Shown: one piece after another, positions 16,958 to 25,169 of the stretch
How positions within the stretch are numbered: position 1 is the first letter of the stretch
Layout: each line of letters opens with the position of its first letter
NCBI GenBank assembly: GCA_025356655.1
Contig: JANXRW010000086.1
Coordinates: 1-33,311 of the forward strand
Origin: Betaproteobacteria bacterium
GTDB taxonomy: Bacteria > Pseudomonadota > Gammaproteobacteria > Burkholderiales > SHXO01
Reading direction: 5' to 3'
DNA: 33,311 bases
The notes under the pieces: generated by a model
Databases searched by the model: none
Told to the model about the DNA's origin: nothing
Seen by the model: the letters and a program-made list of their open reading frames with translations, nothing else
Translations under genes and position numbers: made by a program

Positions 16958-17796
16958 CTAGGCGGCTATGGCACTTCCGATTTTCGGGCCGGAGTCACTC
17001 TGGATGAAATGCAGTCCGGGCGCGGTGAGCTCGGTCTGACTGGGCAAACTACGACAGAACTGCCGTTGTACGCCAACCAGAATGGAGCCGGGCGCCGGGT
17101 GGACGAAGAGCTTCGGCAGCGTTCTGCGCTGCAGCCCATGGGCGTATTCCCCCGCGAGTTCCACCCTGGGTGCCGGTTCGCCCGCGATGGGAATCCGGCG
17201 GGGCCAGTTGAGTACGGTTGGGCGCTCATCCCCTACGGCAAGGCGCGCGCGCTAAGTCGCCATCTCCCCGTCGGTGAGCCTGCGCTGTGCCGAACTCGGT
17301 AGCACCGCCTCGATGAACAGGTTCCGCTTGAGGATAGGATCGTCTCCCTTGGGCGAACGGAACCCCTGAAACATCCCGCGGGCCTGTTCTGGTCGATCCT
17401 CCCGGGACGCCCGGGGCGTCACCAATGCCTCCATGTAGGCGATTGCGTGCGCCTGATCGGGGCGCCGGCGGGCCCAATGGAAGCCCAGGGCGCTTCCCCA
17501 GTCGCGCAGAACCAGCGTAACGGGCTGATCATGCACCAAGGCCGCAATCGGGCGCTCTAAAAACCCGTAGGCCGTCGCCAAGCTATAGCGCTCAGAGCCC
17601 TCGGTGGCAGGCGCTGGTCCGAGTCGCCTTGGCCAATGAGGTCGGGGGCGGTGACGCGTCCCTTCGCGACCGTTTCCTGCAGGACGTGGCGCCAGCGGCA
17701 ATTCGACGCGGGCTTACCGTGCAGCAAGACAATCGCCAGAGCGCTACTGACCGCCACCTGTGCGAGGCGACGCCCGGCGATGGTGGTCTGGTGCAT
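16958..17796 (-). pseudogene. haloalkane dehalogenase pseudogene (alpha/beta hydrolase)
   Basis: Three segments reconstruct a haloalkane dehalogenase. Frame 1 has VLLHGKPASNCRWRHVLQET and VTAPDLIGQGDSD. After a one-base loss near 17620 it continues ERYSLATAYGFLE, LVLRDWGSALGFHWAR with the nucleophile aspartate, EQARGMFQGFRSP and NLFIEAVLPSS. An in-frame TAG at 17252-17254 then interrupts it where the family has tyrosine. The same frame goes on with TVLNWPRRIPIAGEP, LPKLFVHPAPGSIL and GLHFIQSDSG, which holds the catalytic histidine. The halide-stabilising asparagine of HGNP is lysine. With one frameshift, one nonsense codon and an altered key residue, the gene is no longer functional. It is the last gene of the minus-strand catabolic operon. 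Confidence 0.75.
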
Positions 17797-17833
17797 TGCT
17801 GGGGCCCTTTGCGCGCCCTGGACTTCGCGGCGT

Positions 17834-18622
17834 TCATTGGCCAAGTACCTGCCGGGCGTAGACCTTTTGCATGCCACCCAGCCAGCGGTCGTAGTCCTCG
17901 CCTTTGCGTCGGAAATAGCTGAGCACTTCCGGGTGCGGCAGCACGAGGAACGTCTCGCCGCCCATCGCGGATACGACATCCGCGGCCACCTGGGCCGGTG
18001 TGAGCATGCCGTCGACGCTGGCCGAGCCACCGCCGGTGCGGGTCATCGCGGTTTGAACGGCCTGCGGACACAGGCAGGAGACGCGGACCCCGCGCCGGCC
18101 GTAGGCAACGCGCAGCCACTCGGCGAAGGCCAGCGCGGCGTGCTTGGTGACGGCGTAGGGTGCGGACTCCACCATACTCAGCAAGCCAGCAGCGGAGGCG
18201 GTGACGACGAAATACCCTTCGCCGCGCGCGACCATTTTTGGGACAACGGCGCGTGCCGCCCACAAATGGGCCATCGCGTGAACCTCCCACATCTTGTCCC
18301 AGAGCGGGTCTTCGAGTTCCAGTCCGCCACGCGCGCCGAGGATCCCGGCGTTGGACATGTAGATGTCGACTTGGCCAAACCGTGCGCGAGTGGCTGCGAC
18401 CAGCGCCCGGATGTCGGCCTCGAGGCTCACATCACAGTGCACCGCCAAGGCGCACTGCGCGCGGGACTCGTTGACTTCTTGGGCCAGTGCCTGTGCCCTC
18501 GCGAAGTTGATGTCGGCCACCACGACACCGCGCGCGCCTTCCGCGGCGAAGCGTTGGGCGAGCCCACTGCCGATGCCGCTGGCGGCACCGGTGATGATGG
18601 CTACCTTGTCACGAATTTCCAT
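17834..18622 (-). CDS. short-chain dehydrogenase/reductase
   Basis: The 262-residue NAD(P)-dependent oxidoreductase has the nucleotide-binding TGAASGIGSG (11-20), NAG at 91-93, and catalytic Ser143 (VVTASAAGL) with Tyr156 and Lys160 (YAVTK). The C-terminal part (GGETFLVLPHPEVLSYFRRK) is typical of SDRs found beside MDR dehydrogenases and hydrolases in catabolic clusters. The start MEIRDKVAIITG is canonical. It is the only intact enzyme between two pseudogenes in the same orientation (46 bases after the reductase pseudogene, 38 before the dehalogenase pseudogene), so it may now serve no pathway. The substrate is unknown. Confidence 0.88.
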   Translation of the reverse strand: MEIRDKVAIITGAASGIGSGLAQRFAAEGARGVVVADINFARAQALAQEVNESRAQCALAVHCDVSLEADIRALVAATRARFGQVDIYMSNAGILGARGGLELEDPLWDKMWEVHAMAHLWAARAVVPKMVARGEGYFVVTASAAGLLSMVESAPYAVTKHAALAFAEWLRVAYGRRGVRVSCLCPQAVQTAMTRTGGGSASVDGMLTPAQVAADVVSAMGGETFLVLPHPEVLSYFRRKGEDYDRWLGGMQKVYARQVLGQ

Positions 18623-18667
18623 CGCGTAAATTCCTCTTCGAACTGGGCCCTCGAGCCGCTAGGTGAG

Positions 18668-19521
18668 TCAGGAAGGTTGGTCGACGGTGCGCAGCACCAT
18701 CCGACCGCGCACCCGGCCGTATAACAGCGCCGGGGCCCTCGGGATCGCCGCTTGCAGGCTGACCTCCTCGATCAGGCCTTTGAGTTTGGTCGGGTCCAGA
18801 TGAGTGGCCAATCGACCCCAGGCGCGCTCGCGCCGTTCTGCCCGTGGGGCCATGAGCGAGTCCACACCTTCCAGCGGCACGCAGGATGAACGGATGCACA
18901 CGCGAAGGCAAATCCATCCCTTCACCGAGCCCGCAGGCGGCAACGACGCCGCCGTAGCGTGTTTGCGTGAGGGCATTGGCGAGCGTGTGTGAGCCCACCG
19001 CGTCGATCACCGCCGCCCAATGCTCTTTTTGCAAAGATTTGCCCGGCCGGGACCGTTCGCCGCGGTCGATGACCGCGCGGGCCCCCCGCGCCCGGCGGCA
19101 CACCGTGGTCTTGCAGCGCCGGTATGCAGACCATGGTGGTGCAGCCTGTCGTGCCGACGCCCTGCCGGGGCGTGAAGGCCTCGGGAAGCCGGACCAGCCA
19201 GTCCCCCAGGAGCCAAGCCCATTGCGCCGGGCGACCCCAGTGGGTTTCGCCCACTCCCCAGCCGTTTTGCACGCCGATATCGCCGGCCTTCCAGTCAGGG
19301 TGCGAGGACTCGATCACCTTGCCCGTCCCGTCCATCCCGGCGACCAGCGGCCACTTGCGCGCGACGGGGAGACGGTTGGTGATGGCCAGCGCATCCTTGT
19401 AGTTCAGCGATGAATAGGCCACCGCCATCGGGACCCCGCCCCCGGGAAGCCGGGAGGGGTCGATGGACGGGACAGAGGCCGAGGAGGCAGGCGAATTCTC
19501 GAGCAAGAGCGCCCTGAACAT
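18668..19521 (-). pseudogene. acrylyl-CoA reductase-like (MDR) pseudogene with internal deletion
   Basis: The 5' frame (MFRALLLENS, YSSLNYKDALAITNRLP, GWGVGETHWGRPAQWAWLLGDWL, TTGCTTMVCIPAL) is the N-terminal half of a YhdH/AcuI-type medium-chain reductase. A second frame resumes with GARAVIDRGE, KEHWAAVIDAVGSHTLANAL and RYGGVVAACGLGEGMDLPS. A third carries EGVDSLMAPRAERRERAW and the C-terminus. Between the first two, near 19085, the whole NADPH-binding stretch (the VTGAAGGVGS region, roughly 40 codons) is missing. The second shift is near 18885. A lost cofactor site plus two shifts makes this a certain pseudogene. It sits between DUF1330 and SDR genes. Confidence 0.75.
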
Positions 19522-19582
19522 CCAGCGGTTCTCTCACCCAGTGGATCAGACCGGCAGGACCGTGCCTAAATGGCGGCGCGCT

Positions 19583-19897
19583 TCAGACCCGCGGCGGCAG
19601 CCCATGAACCAGGGTCAGGAATTCCAGTTGTGTACCGGCGCGGCGGTGCTCGGACAATGCCTGATAGTCGGCGTCGGCGTACCACGCTCGAGCGTGAGCT
19701 TCTGAGGGGAACTTGAAGATAATCATGCGCCCAGCGCGCGGTGAAGTGCCTTCGAGCGCGATAGGCGCATCGTCGAAGGTGACGAATTCACCGGCGTAGC
19801 GCTTTAGAATGGGAAAGAAGCCCTTTTCGTACTGGCGGTAGCGTTCGGTATCGGTAACGATCAGGTTCACAACGGCAAACACGGCAACATCGGACAC
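19583..19897 (-). CDS. DUF1330 domain protein
   Basis: The 104-residue protein is of the ferredoxin-like dimeric alpha/beta barrel type (DUF1330). It has VNLIVTDTERYRQYEKGFFPIL, a GRMIIFKFPSEAHARAWYADADYQAL core and EFLTLVHGLP at the end. The conserved W-Y in AWYADADYQ is the usual signature. Function is unknown; relatives often sit in operons for aromatic or aliphatic compound breakdown, which fits its place as first gene of the decayed minus-strand catabolic operon. The frame and length are normal. Confidence 0.85.
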   Translation of the reverse strand: MSDVAVFAVVNLIVTDTERYRQYEKGFFPILKRYAGEFVTFDDAPIALEGTSPRAGRMIIFKFPSEAHARAWYADADYQALSEHRRAGTQLEFLTLVHGLPPRV

Positions 19898-20097
19898 GAG
19901 GCTTATCTCCCGTCGGGGTGGATGAATGGGGTCCGCCTAGCGGCGCGTAGCGCGACAGCGGCAAGATCCGCGCATCGCAAGGGCCTTCGTCGATGGGTTT
20001 GAGGCCACGGCAAGGGTCAGGCTTCCGGGCAGCACTTTTAGAGTTTATCCTGCCAGCAGCGGGTGCCGCAACGCGGTGCGCGAGTGTTTTCCCGGGC

Positions 20098-20119
20098 CGA
20101 GGGAATAGTCGAGGGAATA
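20098..20119. repeat. tandem direct repeat CGAGGGAATA in a divergent promoter region
   Basis: CGAGGGAATA occurs at 20098-20107 and again at 20110-20119, a 12-base period. It lies in the 287-base region between the minus-strand DUF1330 operon and the plus-strand chlorite-dismutase-like gene. Head-to-tail repeats near one helical turn are typical of activator or response-regulator sites, but no regulator adjoins. Confidence 0.3.
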
Positions 20120-20184
20120 AGGGCATTTTTTAGGCGAAGCTGCTTGGAGTAGGGGGGGAAATGGAGCCGGAGGGGGAATGGACG

Positions 20185-20862
20185 ATGAGACGACGCGCGT
20201 GGCTCGCGGGGGGGCTCGGGCTCGCTGTGCTGCCACGCAGAGCGCTATCATGGGGAGCAGTCCCCGGTGCGCCGGAGGCGCCCGCCGCGATACCGGTCAC
20301 TGGGCATACGCGCAGGTATCCCCCGGAGATGTCTCCAATAGCCTTCGTGGGTGGCGCTAAGGGTACTTGGTACGTGGAGCGGCAGACCCGCGTCTGCGGC
20401 GAAGGGCTTCCCGAGGTGCAGGCCTTGGAGGTGGGCGCGGGAGATCTCGACGCCACCGGTAGTTGGGTACTTCGCGCGGTTGCAGGCCACGCCCACTACG
20501 TGGAGCGGCATGAAAAAGCTCCTCTGGACGCCGCTTCGCCCCCGCTCGGGCGGGCGGAGGCGACCTGCGCAGCGCTCATCCCCATTCGCAAGTCAGCACA
20601 GTGGTGGTCCCTCACCCAGGACGAGCGCAGGACCATCTTCGAGGCGCGATCCCGCCACATCGCCGACAGCATGCCCTATTTGCCGAGGATCGCCCGCAGG
20701 CTCTACCACGGACGCGATTTGGGCGAGCCCTTCGATTTCCTTACCTGGTTCGAATTCGCGCCCGAGCATGCCCAGGCCTTCGACGAGTTGTTGGCCCTAT
20801 TGCGATCGCGCGAAGAGTGGCGTTTCGTCGAGCGCGAAGTGGAGATCCGGCTTACTCGATAG
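20185..20862 (+). CDS. chlorite dismutase family protein with N-terminal signal-like segment
   Basis: The 225-residue product's C-terminal two thirds match the chlorite dismutase / DyP-related heme fold: GSWVLRAVAGHAHYVERHEK, LIPIRKSAQWW, DERRTIFEARSRHIA, ARRLYHGRDLGEPFDFLTWF, and EWRFVEREVEIRL. His175 in RRLYHGRDL is in the position of the proximal heme ligand. The N-terminus MRRRAWLAGGLGLAVLP looks like a signal sequence, possibly Tat-type given the arginines, so the protein may be exported. ATG 20185 is preferred over 20161 because a strong GGAGGGGG ribosome binding site precedes it at the right distance. Whether it degrades chlorite or acts as a peroxidase cannot be told. Confidence 0.75.
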   Translation: MRRRAWLAGGLGLAVLPRRALSWGAVPGAPEAPAAIPVTGHTRRYPPEMSPIAFVGGAKGTWYVERQTRVCGEGLPEVQALEVGAGDLDATGSWVLRAVAGHAHYVERHEKAPLDAASPPLGRAEATCAALIPIRKSAQWWSLTQDERRTIFEARSRHIADSMPYLPRIARRLYHGRDLGEPFDFLTWFEFAPEHAQAFDELLALLRSREEWRFVEREVEIRLTR

Positions 20863-21254
20863 TCTGGTGCAAGCCCCTGGTCCTTGGCCATCGCCAGAAC
20901 TAACTTCAAGCGGGCGTCAAGGGTACAAGAACGCGGGCGGACGGGCGTATCGCGTCGGTTCCCTCATTCTGCCGCACGCGGTCAAGCGCCGATACCCGAA
21001 TCTGATAAATCAGACGTACCTGAAGTGCTGGACGACAACTTAAAACGATTCTTTGTCTCAGCCATCGATTGGCTTGAAGCGCACGGGCCGGTGGCCTTAT
21101 CCTTACGATGCCTGACCGGGTGGCGGCTGCGCACGACAGCCTGAATGATCTTCGCTTCCTGGAGAACCTAGTGGCGGTCGGGGCGGCTGAAGATGGCCGA
21201 ATTTTAAACTGAGACACCACCCAATTCCCATCGATTGTCCTAAGAGGTTTTGTC
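20863..21254. other. 392-base intergenic stretch with a small palindrome
   Basis: There is no recognisable gene here. Short open frames are present, such as one starting at 21109 of 34 codons, but without homology I can name. TCTGATAAATCAGA (21001-21014) is a perfect dyad with six-base arms and could be an operator. AAGAGG just before 21255 is the ribosome binding site of the flavin reductase gene. Base composition is less GC-rich than the flanks in 21000-21080 and 21180-21240. Confidence 0.35.
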
Positions 21255-21875
21255 ATGAGTACCGATTTTCATTTCTACGAACCGTTCAAAGGGCATGGCC
21301 TAGCGCATGATCCCTTCAACTCCATCGTCGGCCCGCGCCCCATCGGCTGGATCTCCTCGCGCGACGCGACGGGCTTACTCAACCTCGCTCCTTACAGTTT
21401 TTTCAACGCTTTCAATTACACCCCGCCCATCATTGGTTTTGCTAGCACGGGCTACAAGGACTCGGTCAGGAATATCGAGCGCACCGGGGAATTTGCCTGG
21501 AGCCTGACCACTCGCACGCTGGCGCAGGCCATGAACGAGACGGCTGCCACCGTGGGGCCGGAGATCGACGAGTTTGCCCTGGCGGGCCTGACGCCGGAGC
21601 CCTCGCGCTTGATTCAAGTGCCCCGAGTGGGTGAGAGCCCCGTGTCCTTTGAGTGTCGGCTCACCCAACTGATTCAACTGCGCACTGCCGCCGGCCAGGA
21701 GGTCACTACTTGGCTGGTTCTGGGAGAGGTCGTTGCCATCCACATCGCCAAACACCTACTGCGCGATGGGGTCTACGACACCACGCTCGCGCATCCCGTG
21801 TTGCGCGGCGGCGGGCCTGGGGACTATTTCGAAATCAACGCCGAGCAGCGCTTTCGCATGAACCGGCCGCGTTAA
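21255..21875 (+). CDS. flavin reductase family (FMN-binding split barrel) protein
   Basis: The 206-residue protein of the DIM6/NTAB flavin reductase family binds FMN and usually supplies reduced flavin or uses it directly. Conserved parts are FNSIVGPRPIGWISSRDATG, NLAPYSFFNAFNYTPP, KDSVRNIERTGEFAW and the C-terminal HPVLRGGGPGDYF. An AAGAGG ribosome binding site lies eight bases before the ATG. It could serve the flavin monooxygenase elsewhere in the window, but they are not linked in an operon. Intact. Confidence 0.87.
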   Translation: MSTDFHFYEPFKGHGLAHDPFNSIVGPRPIGWISSRDATGLLNLAPYSFFNAFNYTPPIIGFASTGYKDSVRNIERTGEFAWSLTTRTLAQAMNETAATVGPEIDEFALAGLTPEPSRLIQVPRVGESPVSFECRLTQLIQLRTAAGQEVTTWLVLGEVVAIHIAKHLLRDGVYDTTLAHPVLRGGGPGDYFEINAEQRFRMNRPR

Positions 21876-21899
21876 GTCGGCGGTGGGGCCGCGCGCGGC

Positions 21900-22391
21900 T
21901 CAGCCCAAGGCGGCTTCGATGTCCTTCTCGAGGGACTCAGGCGTGGTCGCCGGCGCGTAGCGCCCGATGACCTCGCCGTGCCGGTCGAGCAGGAACTTGG
22001 TGAAATTCCACTTGATACTCTCGGTGCCCAGGATGCCCGGCTTGGCCGCCTTCAAGAAAGCGAACAGCGGATGCGTCTCGTCGCCGTTGACGGCGATTTT
22101 GGCGAAAAGGGGGAAGCTGACGCCGAATCGGGTTTCACAAAAGGTCTTGATGCTCTCCTCGTCGCCCGGTTCCTGCGCGCCGAACTGATTGCAGGGAAAC
22201 CCCAATACCGAGAACCCTCGCTCGCCGAAGCGGCGTTGAAGCGCCTCGAGACCGCTGTATTGAGGCGTGAAGCCGCAGGCGCTGGCGACGTTGACCACCA
22301 GTAGGACCTTGCCGGCGTAATCCGAAAGGGAGACGTCTCGACCATCGACGCTCCTAGCCTTGAAGTCAAACGCGCTGACGGTGCTAGTCAT
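21900..22391 (-). CDS. glutathione peroxidase family protein
   Basis: The 163-residue thiol peroxidase reduces peroxides with glutathione or thioredoxin. The catalytic tetrad is complete: Cys39 in NVASACGFTPQYSGL, Gln73 in FGAQEPG, and Trp128-Asn129 in IKWNFTKFL. FPCNQFG is the family motif. There is no signal peptide, so it is cytoplasmic. It is transcribed in the same direction as the exosortase gene and starts 73 bases after it ends, so it might be read from the same transcript, though a functional link is not evident. Confidence 0.92.
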   Translation of the reverse strand: MTSTVSAFDFKARSVDGRDVSLSDYAGKVLLVVNVASACGFTPQYSGLEALQRRFGERGFSVLGFPCNQFGAQEPGDEESIKTFCETRFGVSFPLFAKIAVNGDETHPLFAFLKAAKPGILGTESIKWNFTKFLLDRHGEVIGRYAPATTPESLEKDIEAALG

Positions 22392-22464
22392 GCTGTCCTC
22401 CCAGGTGCGCCACGGATGCGGCGCTTACCCCTAAACTTACCACGCTGCGCGTCCCGGCGCGCGC

Positions 22465-23853
22465 TCAGCGCTCCTCGGGCAATGCCTCCAATCGGCTCAC
22501 CAGCCTGACAGCCGTGTCCGGTTTTGCCACCAAAGCCAGCGCGAGCCGCCACTTGACGCGAGACCACTGTCCAGTGGCAAGATCCCCGAACTCGTACCAG
22601 TAGGTGAGCCGAAGCCTGACCGTCGTCCCCAAGCTCGTGAGGGTTGCCGCGTCGATCGGGCCGGCTGCGCCGGGTCGCTCCACGCGCCGCGTGCCCGTGA
22701 CGAGGGTCTCCCTATCTGCCGCGGGCCCGAGCAGGTCGGAGGGCAGACGGAAGAGCAGTTTTCGACCTGCTGGCCCGGCGCATTCGGTCCGCGTGAAATC
22801 GTCGTCGCTCGTTCCCAGGGGGCCCGTGCCTCGGGGGCTGGGACGGCACCCGTCCAGACCGGCGCCCACGCCTGCGGGCGCCGCGACGGGCAGAGCGGCA
22901 ATGAGCGCGGCGAGCAGTGCCGCCAAGGCCTTGGCGCCGAGGGCACCGGACGGAGGTGGCGCCGCTGGGTGGATGAGGTCCGCCGGTGGCTGCTGGAATC
23001 GCCGGCCAGCGCCCAGCAGCAGCAGAAAGACGATGCTGAAGCTGATCCAGCCGACCACGGCGTGATCAGGATCGTGCCCGCCTCCGTACCGGCTGGAGAT
23101 CCAGACGATAGCCCAGACGCGCAGCACATTGGCCAGCAGCGCCGCCACCGGGCTCGCCAGGATGAACAGCGCGCGGCGAACGCCCGGGCGGAAGGCCAGT
23201 GCGGCAAAAAAGGTGCTCGCCATGGCGTAGACCTGTAGGTAGGTCACCCCGCTGCAGGCCTCCACCACCTGCCAGTGGCAGCAGGGCAGTATCAGCGTTC
23301 GTCCCTCGAGTGCCACGGCAACGCCCGTCACCCGAAGCAGCGGCGCTGACAAGGTGGCGGTCCACCCCATCATGGGATCGGTCAGCACAATGGTGAACAC
23401 GTCTACTCCGAGGAGCGGGAACAGCAGCGGCAAGCGCATGGCGCGCGCCACACTAAGCCCCAGCAGCGTCACAACCACGCCTTGCAACATGAAGACAAGG
23501 CCAAACTGCTGGAGAACGGCAACGCTCGAACGCTCTGCCAGGAGCCAGAACGCCGCGGCTGCGGCTACCAGAATCAGTCCGGGCCACCAGACACGCACCG
23601 GGACCGTGCGCAGTTGGTCGCGGCGTATCCAAAGGAGCCAAAGCATCGCCGGAATCACAAAAACCGCTTCCCGGAGCTCCGCCGGCGGGCCTTCGGTCCA
23701 GAGCGCAGAGGATACGGTACGGGCGTGCACCAGCAGGACAAACAGGCTGGCGAAGGCGGCTAAGAGGTAGTGCTGGAGCAGGGGCCCGCCGAGTGAAGCG
23801 AGGGAGCGCGGGGATTCCCGGCGGTGGGGGCTTGAGTCGATCGCGGAGCCCAC
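22465..23853 (-). CDS. exosortase with C-terminal EpsI-like domain
   Basis: The polytopic membrane transpeptidase, about 462 residues from a GTG start at 23853, cleaves and anchors or releases proteins carrying a C-terminal PEP-CTERM-like signal. About eight hydrophobic helices are visible. The catalytic residues are Cys200 in VVEACSGVTYL, Arg245 in LLANVLRVWAIVW and His264 in DPDHAVVGWISF. After about residue 305 a periplasmic EpsI/DUF3485-like domain is fused (LRLTYWYEFGDL, LVAKPDTAVRLVSRLEA). No ATG exists between the upstream gene's stop and the first helix, so GTG is the likely start. The only nearby candidate substrate is the 80-residue protein immediately upstream. No exopolysaccharide genes are in the window. 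Confidence 0.85.
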   Translation of the reverse strand: MGSAIDSSPHRRESPRSLASLGGPLLQHYLLAAFASLFVLLVHARTVSSALWTEGPPAELREAVFVIPAMLWLLWIRRDQLRTVPVRVWWPGLILVAAAAAFWLLAERSSVAVLQQFGLVFMLQGVVVTLLGLSVARAMRLPLLFPLLGVDVFTIVLTDPMMGWTATLSAPLLRVTGVAVALEGRTLILPCCHWQVVEACSGVTYLQVYAMASTFFAALAFRPGVRRALFILASPVAALLANVLRVWAIVWISSRYGGGHDPDHAVVGWISFSIVFLLLLGAGRRFQQPPADLIHPAAPPPSGALGAKALAALLAALIAALPVAAPAGVGAGLDGCRPSPRGTGPLGTSDDDFTRTECAGPAGRKLLFRLPSDLLGPAADRETLVTGTRRVERPGAAGPIDAATLTSLGTTVRLRLTYWYEFGDLATGQWSRVKWRLALALVAKPDTAVRLVSRLEALPEER

Positions 23854-23888
23854 GCCGGCCGTGGACTCTGGCCGGCGCGTCAGACGGC

Positions 23889-24131
23889 CTACTTGCCTGC
23901 GTCCGCGGACTGGTCCTGCGATGCACGCTTGGCGGTGTCCTTCGCCTTGCTGCGACCGCGTCCCATGGCGCCCGTCACAACCAGTGCCACGCCGCCGAAG
24001 ACCAGCGCCAACGGGGCGGGCAGGGGCGTGATGGTGATGTCGGGCGTGATAGCCCAAACTTGGCCGGCCTGAGCGACGAGGGTGGCGGCAAGAGCCGCGC
24101 GCGCACTGATTGAAACGATCGGGGTATTCAT
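23889..24131 (-). CDS. minimal putative exosortase substrate (PLPAP-CTERM-like small protein)
   Basis: The 80-residue protein has an N-terminal signal peptide (RAALAATLVAQAGQVWA, cleavage likely after AWA). Only about eight mature residues follow (ITPDITIT). A sorting-signal-like C-terminus comes next: PLPAP, one hydrophobic helix (LALVFGGVALVVTGAM), then a basic RGRSK. This resembles the VPLPA-type relatives of PEP-CTERM. An unusual hydrophilic tail of about 20 residues extends past the basic cluster. It lies 35 bases upstream of the exosortase on the same strand, with AGAGAGGA as ribosome binding site. The arrangement suggests a dedicated enzyme-substrate pair. Alternatively it is a small bitopic membrane protein. 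Confidence 0.65.
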   Translation of the reverse strand: MNTPIVSISARAALAATLVAQAGQVWAITPDITITPLPAPLALVFGGVALVVTGAMGRGRSKAKDTAKRASQDQSADAGK

Positions 24132-24214
24132 TAGGTCATCCTCTCTCGAGTGGTCTCTAGTCGTATCTGGTGGCCCGGCTCCAGGGAGCTCAGTCGGCGG
24201 TCCCTAAGGATGTT

Positions 24215-24226
24215 CCCTCTAGAGGG
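24215..24226. promoter_or_regulatory. CCCTCTAGAGGG palindrome upstream of the exosortase operon
   Basis: A perfect twelve-base palindrome lies 84 bases before the ATG of the small sorting-substrate gene, inside the 272-base region between it and the GntR pseudogene. A second dyad (CGGTTT and AAACCG, 24332-24349) lies further upstream. The first is well placed for an operator of the exosortase operon. No regulator is linked. Confidence 0.3.
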
Positions 24227-24403
24227 GAGTACGCTCAGGGGAATTTCCACGCAGGAAAACATTTAACAATTCATGTCCTTGTCCGCACATCACTGTCGCC
24301 AGTCTACCATAGGGACCTTTGGATTCTGCAACGGTTTTTCAGGAAACCGCTTAGGAGAGCGGCCTTGGCGTGCGACCAGTCCGGGTCCCGCCCGCAATCG
24401 GGG

Positions 24404-25143
24404 TCAGACCTTCGGGCTGGTGAAGACGTTTCCCAGGTCCAGGTCCTCGCGGGCCTCTGGCGCGAAGCGCAGCCCCCCCTGAACATGGTCCAAGTGTTCA
24501 ATCATTAGTGGGCCGGCGCGCTCGCTGTCGCGAGCCTCGGTCGCCGCCACCAGATCGCCATATTCGTACTCCGGACAGACGTGGGCCAGGGGGGACTCGT
24601 GGACGTAGATGATGAGGCGCGAGAGCGTCACTAGGCGGCGCATGATGTCCATGAGCAGGCTGTTATCGTGCATTTCCGCCAGAAGGACGTGGAACTCGCC
24701 CGTTAGCCGCGACAGCAGTTGCCCGTTACCGTCGCGGCGGGCGGATTCCTCCAGCGCCAGGTGTGCCTTGAGGCGATGCAAGGCGCCCGGCGAGCCCGTC
24801 TGGGCGAGTTCGCAAACGATGGAACGCTCGATGACCCGGCGCGCGGCGAAGACCTCGTGGGTATCCGCGGGGCTGGGCTGGCCACGAAGGCGCCGCGGTT
24901 GGGGATTAATGTGACGATGCGATCCCGCGCAAGGCGCAACAGGGCCTCGCGCGGTCGTGCCCGTGAGATGGCGAGCGCAGACGCCAGTTTCTCCTCCGGG
25001 AGCTTCGCCCCCGCGGGCAAGCGCAACTCACTGATGGCGCAATAGATGCGCTCGTAAATATCGTCAGCCGCCATCGCGCGGCGCGGTGCGCAAGGCGTCC
25101 CGGCGCTGGCAGACACCGGGCGCCTCCGCGAAGGGGTGTTCAT
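24404..25143 (-). pseudogene. GntR family (FadR/FCD type) regulator, one frameshift
   Basis: The 5' frame gives a complete winged helix: MAADDIYERIYCAISELRL, KLPEEKLASALAISRARPRE, and LARDRIVTLIPNRGAFVASP. The FCD ligand-binding domain follows in another frame: EVFAARRVIERSIVCELAQ, RLTGEFHVLLAEMHDNSLL, and GPLMIEHLDHVQGGLRF. A one-base loss near 24870 separates them. Restored, the protein would be about 246 residues, the usual size. It would be a ligand-responsive repressor of the transporter/racemase cluster next to it. It begins 26 bases after the livF remnant on the same strand. Since both neighbours are also broken, real loss is more likely than error. Confidence 0.75.
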
Positions 25144-25169
25144 GAAGCCCCGCGCATGATGAAAGAGAC

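Noticed and set aside
17636-18724. Plus-strand open frame of 362 codons opposite the SDR gene.
   Set aside because: It is the mirror of the intact SDR and the dehalogenase pseudogene, with no motif of its own.
20863-21254. Insertion-sequence remnant in the intergenic region before the flavin reductase.
   Set aside because: Slightly lower GC content and a small dyad are present, but there are no terminal repeats, target duplication or transposase motif in any frame.
24320-24345. Sigma-54 promoter upstream of the exosortase operon, given the GTTGCAG on the minus strand.
   Set aside because: The -12-like TTGCA is present but the required GG at -24 is not (GAAAA instead).
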